A stretch of 64,000 nucleotides of DNA from Dialister hominis (GTDB taxonomy: Bacteria > Bacillota > Negativicutes > Veillonellales > Dialisteraceae), in assembly GCF_007164725.1 (NCBI RefSeq), contig NZ_AP019697.1, positions 1,036,001 through 1,100,000 on the forward strand. The letters run 5' to 3'. Shown here one piece after another: positions 1 through 9,197 of this stretch (positions are counted from its first letter, which is position 1; each line of letters begins with the position of its first letter). The translations under genes and the position numbers were made by a program. Below the pieces are notes generated by a model. It saw only the letters and a program-made list of their open reading frames with translations, did no database searches and had not been told where the DNA came from.

Positions 1-55
1 TCACAGTCTCGTGAATTCCGAAATCATCGGCATTAACAATCAACCTTTTTTTCAT
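1..55 (-). CDS. ChbG/YdjC-like carbohydrate deacetylase, N-terminal fragment
   Basis: Only the first 18 codons are inside the window; the gene continues past base 1. The translated start reads MKKRLIVNADDFGIHETV. The NADDFG motif opens the YdjC/ChbG family, where the aspartates bind the metal used to deacetylate N-acetylated sugars. A GGAG ribosome-binding site lies six bases before the ATG at 55. In diderms such genes often sit with LPS or glycan genes, and the next genes here make LPS heptose, so a role in envelope glycan modification is a fair inference. The substrate cannot be told from this fragment. Confidence 0.7.
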   Translation of the reverse strand, partial: MKKRLIVNADDFGIHETV

Positions 56-148
56 AGCTTCTCCAGACCCTGAAAATGTACAGCATCAACCGGTACATTC
101 TCTTTTTTAAAACACATCATGAATATACGTTCCCAAAGCTTTATTTTG

Positions 149-931
149 TCAATCTTTGAAATGAAACAAAATAATTGCAGATGCTATGGCAACATTTAAT
201 GACTCAACACCGGCAATCGGTATATATACATTAAAGTCTGTCATTGCCAGAATTTCCGGACTGATTCCATCTCCTTCATTCCCGAATACAAAAATACAAT
301 CCTCTGGAACATTTGCCTCTTTATAAGGCAGCGCATTTTTTAATGCAGTCCCAATGAATGATATCCCGGATTTCTTCAGATCCTGCAGAAACTCCAGTGA
401 AATATTTTCGTAGACAGGGATTCTTAAAATGCTTCCCATGGAACTTCTGACTGCTTTGTCTGAGTAAGCATCTGTACAGCCTTTCGTAAGAAGAATCCCC
501 TTTACTTCAGCAGCTGCCGCAGTCCTGATAATAGTACCGATATTTCCCGGATCCTGTATGCTGTCTAATAAGACATATCTGCCTTTCATGGGATTCTTTA
601 AACGCGCGGGATCAGGCACTTCCTTTTTTACTATAAGAAGTATTCCCTGACTGTGTTCCGTAGATGATATTAATTTCATTAATTTATCATCTATAAGCAG
701 TAATTTCCAATGGAGAATTTTCGCACGTTCAAAAAACTGATTTAAATTTGAATCATCTGCATACCGTGCTGTAAAAAAGCATATGCAGTCTTCAATTCCT
801 AAATCATTGGCATCATAAACACTACGGATTCCCTCCATAACAAATAATCCAAATTTGTCCCTGTATTTCCGATGCTTCAGCTGCATCGCGCATTTTATCC
901 ATCTGTTAGTCTGACTTGTTATTAATTCCAT
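149..931 (-). CDS. TrmH/SpoU-family RNA 2'-O-methyltransferase
   Basis: The protein of about 260 residues methylates a ribose 2'-OH in rRNA or tRNA using SAM. The N-terminal part resembles the substrate-binding domain of RlmB/TsnR-like enzymes (SRVYDAND-like region with a FVMEG motif). The C-terminal SPOUT knot shows the three signature motifs: DSIQDPGNIGTIIRTA, FGNEGDGIS and IPIAGVESLNVAIASAI. I chose the ATG at 931; the frame can extend to a TTG at 943 but neither has a good ribosome-binding site. It follows the heptosyltransferase gene by 44 bases and is probably cotranscribed. The exact nucleotide target is not evident. Confidence 0.9.
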   Translation of the reverse strand: MELITSQTNRWIKCAMQLKHRKYRDKFGLFVMEGIRSVYDANDLGIEDCICFFTARYADDSNLNQFFERAKILHWKLLLIDDKLMKLISSTEHSQGILLIVKKEVPDPARLKNPMKGRYVLLDSIQDPGNIGTIIRTAAAAEVKGILLTKGCTDAYSDKAVRSSMGSILRIPVYENISLEFLQDLKKSGISFIGTALKNALPYKEANVPEDCIFVFGNEGDGISPEILAMTDFNVYIPIAGVESLNVAIASAIILFHFKD

Positions 932-975
932 AGTGAATACCAATTAAGCTTACATAAAAATACTCCAGCCGCTGG

Positions 976-1956
976 TTAGAGCTTCAATATCTCTTTTGCC
1001 TTATCGTAAACCGTAGAAACGGCGATTGAACTCATTTTACCATCACCGGCCGTCAAGATGACACTGTTATCATTGCCATAAGGCCCGCTTCTGTCGGCTT
1101 TCGTAGGACCAAACAAAGCAATGATCGGTGTATGCATTGCATTAGCGATATGCAGTGGACCCGTATCGCTGGAAATATGCAGCGATGCCATCTTTTCGAG
1201 TGCAGCCAGTTCGAGAAGGTCTGTCTCACCAACAAAATCAACTATATATGATGATGTGTAATAACCGGTAATTTTCTCGGATAAATCCTTCTCATTTTTT
1301 GTACCAGATATGACTGTATAAATCCCCAGGGCTGAGAATTCTTTTGCTAATTCACCCCAGTATTCTATCGGCCATTTCTTTTCCTCGCCGCGGGTCCCCG
1401 GGACAATGACGACATAATCCCCATTGACACCATGCTGGGCCAACTTTGCCTTCACAGTCTCTTCCTGCTTTGAGCAATCCCTGATCGGGAATTCGATTTC
1501 ATCACAATTACATCCCAGGTATCTCATTACGTCAAGGAGCTGTTCAATAATATGTCCATGCTTGTGAGGTCCGGAAATCGGTTTGCTTACTAGGAAGCTG
1601 CCTTCACGTGCGTCATTATACCCAATCCTTGTGCTGCATCCGGAAAATGCTGCAATAATCGCACTTTTGGCTATCATTTGAAGATCTATGACCAGATCAA
1701 ACTTCCTGCTGTGAAGTTCTTTTCTGACAGATAAAAGATACTTTAAATCCTTAATCTTTTTTCTATCAACCAGAAATATTTCATCAATCCAGGGAAGTTC
1801 AGGAAGAATCTTTGCAAACGCAGGATGAACAGCCCAGGTTATGCGGGCTTCCGGGAAAGATTTTCTCAGAGCATACAAAGAAGGAAGTGCGTGAATGATA
1901 TCCCCCAAAGAGCTCATTTTAACAATCAATATATTTTTATATGTCTTCCTTGCCAT
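976..1956 (-). CDS. Lipopolysaccharide heptosyltransferase (GT9 family)
   Basis: This 326-residue protein is a glycosyltransferase family 9 enzyme that would move L-glycero-D-manno-heptose from ADP-heptose to the Kdo/heptose inner core of LPS at the cytoplasmic face of the inner membrane. Visible signatures are the N-terminal ILIVKMSSLGDIIHALPSL (acceptor-side Rossmann fold) and the C-terminal HISSDTGPLHIANAMHTPIIALFGPT, which is the ADP-heptose binding motif with the key DTGPLH. Length fits WaaC/WaaF enzymes; WaaC (heptosyltransferase I) is the closer guess. Its start overlaps the end of gmhB by 20 bases, tying it to heptose precursor synthesis. Confidence 0.86.
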   Translation of the reverse strand: MARKTYKNILIVKMSSLGDIIHALPSLYALRKSFPEARITWAVHPAFAKILPELPWIDEIFLVDRKKIKDLKYLLSVRKELHSRKFDLVIDLQMIAKSAIIAAFSGCSTRIGYNDAREGSFLVSKPISGPHKHGHIIEQLLDVMRYLGCNCDEIEFPIRDCSKQEETVKAKLAQHGVNGDYVVIVPGTRGEEKKWPIEYWGELAKEFSALGIYTVISGTKNEKDLSEKITGYYTSSYIVDFVGETDLLELAALEKMASLHISSDTGPLHIANAMHTPIIALFGPTKADRSGPYGNDNSVILTAGDGKMSSIAVSTVYDKAKEILKL

Positions 1957-2491
1957 TGTCTCTATATCCTAAACCAGCTAATTTTTGATATACAAAGTCC
2001 TTAAGATTTGTCCCATCAAACAGGAATCCCTTAATACCCGCCGCTTCTGCGGCTTTAATATCCCTATCGGAATCACCGAAAAGGAAAACTTGATCTTTGG
2101 GAAGATTATACTCGTTTATTGCCCTGATAATCATCCCTGGAGCGGGTTTTCTGCAATCACAGACAACATCGTACTTCTTCACAGGTGCACCTGGTAAATG
2201 GGGACAATAAAAGAATTTCGTTATATTTCCGCCTAATTCACGAAAAGAAGAATTCATTTGTTCATGAAGCAATTGAACGTCGCTTTCTGTATAATAGCCT
2301 CTTGCTACACCGCTTTGATTTGTAGCGACAAAAAGAAGCCATCCGTCCTCTGTCAGCCTGGCAACTGCTTCACGGGCTCCATCAATCCATTCTAATTCAT
2401 CCCAGGAATGTATATATCCCTTATCCTTATTAAGTACACCATCTCGGTCAAAGATTATCGCTTTCTTAATGGTGTTCATTGAATTTACCAT
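1937..2491 (-). CDS. gmhB: D-glycero-D-manno-heptose-1,7-bisphosphate 7-phosphatase
   Basis: A 184-residue HAD-family phosphatase that removes the 7-phosphate from heptose 1,7-bisphosphate on the way to ADP-heptose. The first HAD motif is FDRDGVLN near residue 15, the second is VATNQSG, and the last is FGDSDRDIKAAEAAGI. A zinc loop with CPHLPG and CDCRKP spacing, typical of GmhB, is present. Start choice is open: the ATG at 2491 overlaps the gmhA stop (ATGGTAA), and an in-frame ATG at 2479 is also possible. Neighbours gmhA and the heptosyltransferase support the LPS role over histidinol-phosphatase. Confidence 0.89.
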   Translation of the reverse strand: MVNSMNTIKKAIIFDRDGVLNKDKGYIHSWDELEWIDGAREAVARLTEDGWLLFVATNQSGVARGYYTESDVQLLHEQMNSSFRELGGNITKFFYCPHLPGAPVKKYDVVCDCRKPAPGMIIRAINEYNLPKDQVFLFGDSDRDIKAAEAAGIKGFLFDGTNLKDFVYQKLAGLGYRDNGKEDI

Positions 2492-3054
2492 TCCATATCA
2501 TCAATAATCTGACAAATAATATGTGCACATAAAATATGCATTTCCTGTATTCTTGCAGTAACATCAGCGGGAACAACAATCGCAACATCACACAAAGATT
2601 TCATCAATCCACCCTCATGTCCTGTAAATCCGATTGTCTTCAGTCCCTTGCTGCGGGCTGTCTTTAAAGCTTCATTGACATTTTTGCTGTTTCCGCTCGT
2701 CGATATAGCCCAAAGCAGATCTCCTGAAACGCCTAAACCGCTCACCTGTCTGGAAAAAACACGGTCAAAATCATAATCGTTCCCTACTGCAGTTAAAATA
2801 GAAGAATCTGTCGTCAGAGCTATAGCAGGAAGTGATTTTCTCTCATTATGATATCTTCCTACAAACTCAGCGGCAATATGCTGAGAATCAGCTGCACTTC
2901 CTCCATTACCGCAGACAAGTATCTTATTCCCGGACTGAAGTGTATGCGCGCATAATGCAGCCGCTTCTTCTATAACCGGTGCAAGCATTTTAGTTTTATT
3001 CAAAACATTTTCGTGTTCTTCAAAACACTTCAATATCAAATCATTTGGTATCAT
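2485..3054 (-). CDS. gmhA: Sedoheptulose-7-phosphate isomerase
   Basis: GmhA converts sedoheptulose 7-phosphate to D-glycero-D-manno-heptose 7-phosphate, the first step of LPS heptose synthesis in the cytosol. The 189-residue length is normal. The SIS domain shows ILVCGNGGSAADSQHIAAEF at residues 45-64, containing the phosphate loop and the zinc-binding H59/E63 pair, and a C-terminal helix with MHILCAHIICQIID contributes further metal ligands. The start overlaps nrdR by 14 bases and the end overlaps gmhB by 7, so the genes are translationally coupled. Confidence 0.94.
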   Translation of the reverse strand: MIPNDLILKCFEEHENVLNKTKMLAPVIEEAAALCAHTLQSGNKILVCGNGGSAADSQHIAAEFVGRYHNERKSLPAIALTTDSSILTAVGNDYDFDRVFSRQVSGLGVSGDLLWAISTSGNSKNVNEALKTARSKGLKTIGFTGHEGGLMKSLCDVAIVVPADVTARIQEMHILCAHIICQIIDDMEW

Positions 3055-3562
3055 TATTATCCTCTGTCTTTTTAGTCTTCGCAGTATCAGAATCAGCAGA
3101 TTTCGCCTTCGAACTCTTCATTAATGCTTCGAGTTCGCTCATAAAACTGCCGATATCCTTAAACTCACGATAAACCGATGCAAACCTTACATAAGCAACC
3201 TGATCCAGTTTCCGCAATTCTTCCATAACAATATTGCCAATCATTTCGGTAGAAACTTCCTGGCCAAGATCGCTTCTAACTTTTCTCTCAACAACATCAA
3301 CAATATTTTCAATTTGCTCCGAGGTGATATTTCTCTTTTCGCAAGCTCTGATCAACCCGCTTCTCAGCTTATTCCTGTTAAAGACTTCACGTGTTCCATC
3401 TTTTTTGATAACGCGAAGAGGCGCTTGTTCTACAGTTTCATAGGTGGTAAAACGTCTTCCGCAGGAAAGACACTGGCGGCGTCTGCGAATGGATGCACCA
3501 TCATCTGTATCTCTGGAATCTGTTACCTTGGTGTCTGCACTGCTGCAATAAGGGCATCTCAT
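3041..3562 (-). CDS. nrdR: Transcriptional repressor NrdR
   Basis: NrdR represses ribonucleotide reductase genes in response to ATP/dATP. The N-terminal zinc ribbon uses C3, C6, C31 and C34, followed by the ATP-cone domain (PLRVIKKDGTREVFNRNKL region). At 173 residues it has a charged, lysine/asparagine-rich tail of about 20 residues beyond the usual length of about 150. The ATG at 3562 has a clear AAGGAGA site. It leads the gmhA-gmhB-heptosyltransferase genes, an unusual pairing that is probably just operon arrangement. No nrd genes or NrdR boxes were recognised in the window. Confidence 0.97.
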   Translation of the reverse strand: MRCPYCSSADTKVTDSRDTDDGASIRRRRQCLSCGRRFTTYETVEQAPLRVIKKDGTREVFNRNKLRSGLIRACEKRNITSEQIENIVDVVERKVRSDLGQEVSTEMIGNIVMEELRKLDQVAYVRFASVYREFKDIGSFMSELEALMKSSKAKSADSDTAKTKKTEDNNDTK

Positions 3563-3595
3563 GTCTATCTCTCCTTAGATTATAGAAAGTGGAAG

Positions 3596-3628
3596 AAAAA
3601 GCCACACTGCAACCGCGGTGTGGCTTTT
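3596..3628 (-). terminator. Intrinsic terminator after ftsZ
   Basis: A 7-bp stem (GCCACAC at 3601-3607 with GTGTGGC at 3618-3624) is flanked by runs of A and T, so it could act on either strand. It separates ftsZ, the last gene of the dcw cluster, from nrdR. Confidence 0.75.
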
Positions 3629-3639
3629 CAGGTTATAGC

Positions 3640-4674
3640 TTATTTTCTGAGGAATTCCGGAACCGCAATACCCGGGTTGGGGCGTACAGAATTACTGAAT
3701 CTTGGCCCAACAGAATTAGGTGATGGTTTCTTTTTGTCGCCGAAGCCGGTAGCAATAACAGTAATCTTTACTGTATCGTTATCAAGATCCGGATCGACAG
3801 ATGTTCCCCAAATGATATTAGCATCTGGATCAGCAGCTTCTGTAATAATTTGAGAAGCTTCATTAATTTCGAAAAGACCGAGGTCTTCATTGCCTGTAAT
3901 ATTGATGATAATGCCTTTTGCTCCATCAATGCTGCGTTCAAGAAGCGGGCTGTTGATTGCCATGGTAGCTGCATCGCTGGCTCTGTTATCGCCGGTACCG
4001 ATGCCGATTCCCATTAATGCTTCACCCTGATCGCTCATGATGGTCCTGACATCTGCAAAATCCAGGTTGATGATTCCAGGTACTGTAATCAAATCGGAAA
4101 TACCCTGAATTCCCTGACGAAGAACATCATCTGCTGTTTTGAATGCATTCTTGATTGATGTTTTCTTATCAATAATTCCCATCAATTTATCGTTAGGAAC
4201 GACGAGGATTGCATCAACATTGTTTTTCAAACGTTCAATGCCTTCTTCAGCATTCTTAGCTCTAACCTTGCCTTCAAAGGAAAATGGCTTGGTTACAACT
4301 GCAATAGTCAGAGCGCCTAATTCTCTTGCACACTGCGCAGCTACAGGAGCAGCACCGGTTCCTGTGCCGCCGCCCATTCCGGCTGTAACGAATACCATAT
4401 CGGCTCCGGTCAATGCTTTGGTCAGATCTTCTCTTGATTCCTCAGCTGCCTGTTCGCCAACTTCCGGTTTTGCACCAGCGCCCAGACCTTTTGTTAATTT
4501 TTCACCGATCTGAATTTTTGTTTCAGCTTCAGATTTATTTAAAACCTGCAGTTCAGTATTAACGGCAATAAACTCAACACCTTTAACCTGTTCATCAATC
4601 ATACGGTTTACAGCATTGTTTCCGCCGCCGCCAACACCAATAACTTTAATTTTTGCAATTTCAGATTGTTCCAT
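3640..4674 (-). CDS. ftsZ: Cell division GTPase FtsZ
   Basis: FtsZ is the tubulin homologue that builds the cytokinetic ring under the membrane. The [11 protein letters not shown] loop lies near residue 15 and the GTP signature [13 protein letters not shown] near residue 100, with the T7 catalytic loop ([10 protein letters not shown]) further on. At 344 residues it is short, with a brief linker. It ends in AVPEFLRK, which matches the conserved C-terminal peptide that docks membrane tethers. I start it at the ATG at 4674, seven bases after GGAGG; a GTG at 4680 overlaps that site. ftsA, the usual upstream gene, is missing here. Confidence 0.98.
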   Translation of the reverse strand: MEQSEIAKIKVIGVGGGGNNAVNRMIDEQVKGVEFIAVNTELQVLNKSEAETKIQIGEKLTKGLGAGAKPEVGEQAAEESREDLTKALTGADMVFVTAGMGGGTGTGAAPVAAQCARELGALTIAVVTKPFSFEGKVRAKNAEEGIERLKNNVDAILVVPNDKLMGIIDKKTSIKNAFKTADDVLRQGIQGISDLITVPGIINLDFADVRTIMSDQGEALMGIGIGTGDNRASDAATMAINSPLLERSIDGAKGIIINITGNEDLGLFEINEASQIITEAADPDANIIWGTSVDPDLDNDTVKITVIATGFGDKKKPSPNSVGPRFSNSVRPNPGIAVPEFLRK

Positions 4675-4821
4675 GTTCACTCCTCCTCCAGGATATTTTG
4701 CGTCATGTATTGACCTAGTTCACCTATGTTCACGTCAGTTATATTTTACATTGTACAATAATTTAAGTAAGTTCGCCACATCTATAGAAAACATTCCCAA
4801 AAGAAACTAAAAGAATGTGAG

Positions 4822-5712
4822 CTATTTCTTTAATTTAATATAAGGCGATGCAAGATTGGCATCTACAAATTCGACAGAGAGACCTCTGGCCTTCACATCC
4901 CCGACCATATCTTCCGCAAGCTCGGCCTGTTTATCGATCTGCGATCCGTTCCCAAGCCGGACGGTTATGCCGTCTCTGGTGTAAGCGATTATGTTCTGCG
5001 GATTTCCTATATTGATTTCCGAAAAGTCTTGTACACTTTCAGGTTTTAAATGATTCAAAAACTGCATGGCCTTATCTATTTCATCACCGCTGACATGATC
5101 ACCGATCAGCAGATTTCCGAAACGCTTTCCTGTAATCATCGGTACACTGACTTTATGGATGGATTGAACGGTTTCCATAACAAGTCCGGTCTTATCAATA
5201 AAGGCATATCCATAATCATCCTGCACAACAGCCAGGGGGATCCGGTCTGTTATATCCACATCGATCGTAAGCGGGAAAACTCGTGTGACATTAACCTTTT
5301 CGACTCTATAGTCATGAGATAATGCATCTTCTATCGCTGAGCCGCTTACCCGCAGGGTATTCACAGGAGTCTTTATCTTCGCCTCAAATAAAACATCATC
5401 CAGCGTAATCGTATTCGATCCTTTGATGACTATGCTCCCAAGGGAAATCGGAAGGAAGAAAAGGCTTACAATAAATACACATATAAAGGCAGCAGTCAAA
5501 ATAAGAATTTTCTTATAATTTAAAGTGCTTCTTTTTCTTCTCCGCCGAGGTTTAGGAGAACTTGCAGTATTAATAGTACTGCTTACGGTCTCCTCTTCTG
5601 TTGAGATTGCCTGCTGATGATTTTCGTTACTATCAGCATAGCTGCTGCGCGTTGTTTCCCTATGCTGTTCTTTGCGAAAATCATTGAAGCTCTTAAAATT
5701 ATCCATAATCAC
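4822..5712 (-). CDS. ftsQ: Cell division protein FtsQ/DivIB
   Basis: FtsQ/DivIB is a bitopic membrane protein linking the cytosolic ring to the periplasmic septal machinery through FtsL and FtsB/DivIC. The 296-residue chain has a charged cytosolic tail with an arginine/lysine patch (PRRRRKRS near residue 55), one membrane segment at about 68-88, then a FtsQ-type POTRA domain (SIVIKGSNTITLDDV onward) and the beta domain. The frame starts with GTG at 5712 or ATG at 5706. It follows ddl by 18 bases. A 147-base gap, with no gene visible, lies between it and ftsZ, where ftsA normally is. Confidence 0.9.
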   Translation of the reverse strand: MIMDNFKSFNDFRKEQHRETTRSSYADSNENHQQAISTEEETVSSTINTASSPKPRRRRKRSTLNYKKILILTAAFICVFIVSLFFLPISLGSIVIKGSNTITLDDVLFEAKIKTPVNTLRVSGSAIEDALSHDYRVEKVNVTRVFPLTIDVDITDRIPLAVVQDDYGYAFIDKTGLVMETVQSIHKVSVPMITGKRFGNLLIGDHVSGDEIDKAMQFLNHLKPESVQDFSEINIGNPQNIIAYTRDGITVRLGNGSQIDKQAELAEDMVGDVKARGLSVEFVDANLASPYIKLKK

Positions 5713-5730
5713 GTTTACCCATAAAAATGC

Positions 5731-6666
5731 TTAAACTTTGTTTAAACCTGCTTCCAGGAGAATCTTTTCACAAAGTTCAGGGAAATCAATCCCGGCAGCT
5801 GCTGCAGCCTTTGGAACGAGACTTGTTGCTGTCATCCCCGGTATTGAATTCGCTTCCAGAATAAAAGGCCGCCCTTCTGAATCCAGTTTGAAGTCAAATC
5901 TTACAACACCGGCACACTCTGCGACTTTATAGCCCTTTTCAGCGATGGATCCCATTAAGCCGGAAAGTTCAGCAGGGATATTGGCCGGCACGATATAATC
6001 GGTTGCGCCCTTTGTATATTTTGAATGAAAGTCATACTGACCGGAGTGAGGACAGATCTGTATGACCGGCAGTGCATGTCCGTCCAGTACAGATACGGTA
6101 AATTCATCTCCTGCCAGGTAGGATTCAGCCAGGATTCGCGGCTCAACCTGGAAAACTCTCTGCAAAGCTTCATGAAGGTTTTCTTTTTCTCTTACAATCT
6201 CAATTCCGATCGTTGAACCCTCACAGGCAGGCTTCAATACTACAGGGAAAGAGAACTCATTCAAGATCTCCTTTTCTACAGCATCAATACCTTCGCTCAG
6301 ATAATACGCCTGGGACTTCGACATGGGAAGTCCTGCCTGCTTGAATATGCGGCTTGATACGATTTTATCCATAGTGATGGCACTGGAGGTCACACCAGAA
6401 CCGGTATATGGTATTTTAGCAAGTTCAAGGACGCTTTGAATAGTTCCATCCTCGCCATACTTGCCGTGGAGTGCAATAAAGACGACTTCAGCGGACAGTC
6501 TTTTCAGATCTTCGACCACATGGTCCGGTATATATTCACACGGTGTTACGTTATACCCTAATGATAAAAGTGCATCGGCTACAGCTTTACCTGTTTTTTT
6601 GGAAATTTCGGCTTCCGTAGACGGACCACCCATTAAAACGACAATCTTGCTATTTTTTGTAATCAC
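5731..6666 (-). CDS. ddl: D-alanine--D-alanine ligase
   Basis: Ddl joins two D-alanines with ATP to give the dipeptide MurF adds to the peptidoglycan stem. The 311-residue ATP-grasp protein shows the N-terminal VVLMGGPSTEAEIS, the FIALHGKYGEDGTIQ loop, the FPVVLKPACEGSTIGI ATP-binding segment and the metal-binding EANSIPGMT near the end. The start is a GTG at 6666 with AAGGGA seven bases before it, and it overlaps murC by 17 bases. Its place after murC is the classical ddlB position. Confidence 0.96.
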   Translation of the reverse strand: MITKNSKIVVLMGGPSTEAEISKKTGKAVADALLSLGYNVTPCEYIPDHVVEDLKRLSAEVVFIALHGKYGEDGTIQSVLELAKIPYTGSGVTSSAITMDKIVSSRIFKQAGLPMSKSQAYYLSEGIDAVEKEILNEFSFPVVLKPACEGSTIGIEIVREKENLHEALQRVFQVEPRILAESYLAGDEFTVSVLDGHALPVIQICPHSGQYDFHSKYTKGATDYIVPANIPAELSGLMGSIAEKGYKVAECAGVVRFDFKLDSEGRPFILEANSIPGMTATSLVPKAAAAAGIDFPELCEKILLEAGLNKV

Positions 6667-8056
6667 TTGCTATTCCCTTTTCTTTAATCAATTCTATCAA
6701 CTTTTCACCGGCAGTATAAATATTACCAGCTCCCATGGTTATAAACATGTCATGAGGCCTGAGGAAATCATATAACTTTTCCGGCAAATCATTAACATTT
6801 TCTACGTAATAAACTTCCTTGTCAGGGAATTTAGCCTTGACAATTTCCGGAATCAACTTTCCATCAATTCCTTCTATAGGCTTTTCACCGGCACTGTAGA
6901 TGTCCGTAAAGAAAATAACATCCGCATCCACGAACGCATCAGCAAATTCGTCCTTGAGAAGTTTTGTCCTTGAATATCTATGCGGCTGAAAAGCGCAGAT
7001 TATCCTGCGGCTTCCAGTTTCTCTTGCACCCTTTAAAGTCGCTTTTATTTCTGTGGGATGGTGAGCATAGTCATCAATGATCCAAAGATCATCAATTTTA
7101 GCCTTCGTTTCGAATCTTCTCTTGACTCCGCAGAAATTACTCAGTGCGGCAGCAATCTTGTCAAAAGGAATTTCGCAGTATAACGCAGTCGCAACCGCTC
7201 CCAAAGCATCTCTTGTATTGTGAACTCCGGGAATCTGCAGCTTGATGGTACCTAGGTTATCGTTTTCATGAATCACATCAAAGCAGAAATAGCCGTTTTC
7301 ATATTTACGGTTGACTGCCATGTAATCAGACTTCACATCGATACCGTATGTGATTATTTTCTTGTCAATGGATGGTATTACGGCTCGAATGCCTTCGCTG
7401 TCATTGCAAAGAATAGCTGCTCCTGAAGCATCATGAATTTTTTCTATAAACTCGACGAAAGCCTTCCTGATATTTTCAATGCTTCCATAATGGTCCAGAT
7501 GATCATCTTCGATGTTCATAACGACAGTTACATAAGAATTGAACTTCAAGAATGAACCGTCGCTTTCATCGGCTTCAGCAATGACATAATCACCTTTCCC
7601 TAAATAGGAATTGCCATTGATATAGCTTGCTGATGCCCCCAGAACGATAGTGGGATCTTCTCCAGATTCAAAGAATATTTCGCCAATCATGGCGGATGTC
7701 GTCGATTTCCCATGAGCTCCTGCTACCGTAATAGCCTTTCCCCAGCTCAAAACAGATGCAAGTACATCCGATCTATGGAACACCGGGATCCCGAGCCTCT
7801 TTGCTTCGACCAATTCAGGATTATCCTCAGCAATTGCAGTTGAAATGATAACGCAGTCAGCCCCATGCACATGTTCAGCTTTATGTCCAATGAAAACTTC
7901 TGCCCCTTTGGATGCGATATCTTTCAAGAAATCAGAATTATTCTTATCTGAACCCTTAACGGCAAATCCTTTGTCCAGCAGAATTGCCGCTAATGCGCGC
8001 ATTCCCATTCCGCCGATTCCAATGAAAAAAACAGTTTTATAATTATTTAAATTCAT
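6650..8056 (-). CDS. murC: UDP-N-acetylmuramate--L-alanine ligase
   Basis: MurC adds L-alanine to UDP-N-acetylmuramate, starting the stem peptide. The 468-residue protein shows the N-terminal Rossmann motif FFIGIGGMGMRALA, the ATP loop TVAGAHGKSTTSAMI near residue 110, the EADESDGSFL motif and the DDYAHHPTEI signature of the C-terminal domain. It overlaps murG by four bases (ATGA), a sign of translational coupling. No murB fusion is present. Confidence 0.97.
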   Translation of the reverse strand: MNLNNYKTVFFIGIGGMGMRALAAILLDKGFAVKGSDKNNSDFLKDIASKGAEVFIGHKAEHVHGADCVIISTAIAEDNPELVEAKRLGIPVFHRSDVLASVLSWGKAITVAGAHGKSTTSAMIGEIFFESGEDPTIVLGASASYINGNSYLGKGDYVIAEADESDGSFLKFNSYVTVVMNIEDDHLDHYGSIENIRKAFVEFIEKIHDASGAAILCNDSEGIRAVIPSIDKKIITYGIDVKSDYMAVNRKYENGYFCFDVIHENDNLGTIKLQIPGVHNTRDALGAVATALYCEIPFDKIAAALSNFCGVKRRFETKAKIDDLWIIDDYAHHPTEIKATLKGARETGSRRIICAFQPHRYSRTKLLKDEFADAFVDADVIFFTDIYSAGEKPIEGIDGKLIPEIVKAKFPDKEVYYVENVNDLPEKLYDFLRPHDMFITMGAGNIYTAGEKLIELIKEKGIASDYKK

Positions 8057-9180
8057 TTTTTTGTCTTCCTTTGTTCCGCCAAAGTTAGAGCCAGATGGGC
8101 TATATCTTCACCAGCATGAATCTTCCTCAAACCGGTAACCTTCTGCGCCATATTTTTAAGCTCTTCGGGATTATCCATAAGAAGTTCAATTTTATCAATC
8201 AATGCTTCATCCGTTAATTCTTTGTCCAGAATAACATAAGCCGCTCCATTTTTCTCAAACACCCATGCATTGAATGTCTGATGATCTTCAGCAGCGTATG
8301 GATACGGCACCAGAATTGACGGAAGCTCTCTTGCAGAAAGTTCGGCAAGGCTGATAGCTCCGGCGCGGCAGATGATCAAATCAGCAGCCGCCAGCACTTT
8401 CGGCATCTGATACTCATACTCAACAATGTGACTTACCGTATCGTTTGATTTCTCATCCGAGTTTTCCAGTTCTTTCAAAACATCCTGATATCCAAGGGAT
8501 CCTGTAACATGGTAAAGCAGAATATCACGATTTCCCTTTCCAAAATGCTTATGCACGCCAATCATCGCATGATTTATGCTTCTTGCTCCGCGGCTTCCGC
8601 CGGTTATGAGAACCATAAATGTGTCCTCTGAAATCCCCAGCTCTTTTCTTGCATCAGCTCTGTTATAAGCAAGAATATCCCTGCGGATCGGATTTCCTGT
8701 ATAGACGCATTTGCCTGCATCAGGGAAACGATGTGCCGCTTCTTTATAGCCTAAAGCAATACGATCGACAAACCAGCTCAGGATCTTGTTGGTTATCCCT
8801 GGAATAACATTCTGTTCCTGAATCAATGTCGGAATCCCCTGGAGCGCAGCCGCCATGAGAATCGGACCGCAGACATATCCTCCTGTTCCAATGACTACGT
8901 CAGGATTGAATTCCTTCAGGATCTTCTTTGCCCTGAATACGCTTTTGGCTGTTACTGCAAGGTTTGCAATATTTTTAACCGTAAACGATCTCTTCAGGCC
9001 GTATGCATGGATTGAAGCAAATTTATAACCTTCTTTAGGTATTATTTTCGATTCCATCCCATTAGGCGTTCCTACGAATAATATCTCCGCCTCTTCAATT
9101 CTGGAAATTTCTTTTGCGATTGTTATTGCGGGATATATATGTCCTCCGGTTCCGCCTCCGGATAAAATTATCCTTTTCAT
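8053..9180 (-). CDS. murG: Undecaprenyl-PP-MurNAc-pentapeptide GlcNAc transferase MurG
   Basis: MurG transfers GlcNAc onto lipid I to make lipid II at the inner face of the membrane. The 375-residue GT-B enzyme has the N-terminal glycine-rich loop LSGGGTGGHIYPAI (residues 6-19), GTGGYVCGPI, the second loop ITGGSRGARSIN and the UDP-binding CRAGAISLAELSA followed by PYPYAAEDHQTFNA. It follows murD by only 17 bases; ftsW, which commonly sits between these two genes, is absent. Confidence 0.97.
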   Translation of the reverse strand: MKRIILSGGGTGGHIYPAITIAKEISRIEEAEILFVGTPNGMESKIIPKEGYKFASIHAYGLKRSFTVKNIANLAVTAKSVFRAKKILKEFNPDVVIGTGGYVCGPILMAAALQGIPTLIQEQNVIPGITNKILSWFVDRIALGYKEAAHRFPDAGKCVYTGNPIRRDILAYNRADARKELGISEDTFMVLITGGSRGARSINHAMIGVHKHFGKGNRDILLYHVTGSLGYQDVLKELENSDEKSNDTVSHIVEYEYQMPKVLAAADLIICRAGAISLAELSARELPSILVPYPYAAEDHQTFNAWVFEKNGAAYVILDKELTDEALIDKIELLMDNPEELKNMAQKVTGLRKIHAGEDIAHLALTLAEQRKTKK

Positions 9181-9197
9181 TACGAATTCACCGATGC

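Noticed and set aside
3234-4513. Plus-strand open frames opposite nrdR and ftsZ
   Set aside because: They are antisense to strongly conserved genes and have the serine/leucine/proline-rich look of shadow frames.
4681-4821. Remnant of ftsA between ftsQ and ftsZ
   Set aside because: The 147-base gap shows no FtsA-like reading frame in any direction; only a short GTTCAC direct repeat (about 4718-4734) was seen.
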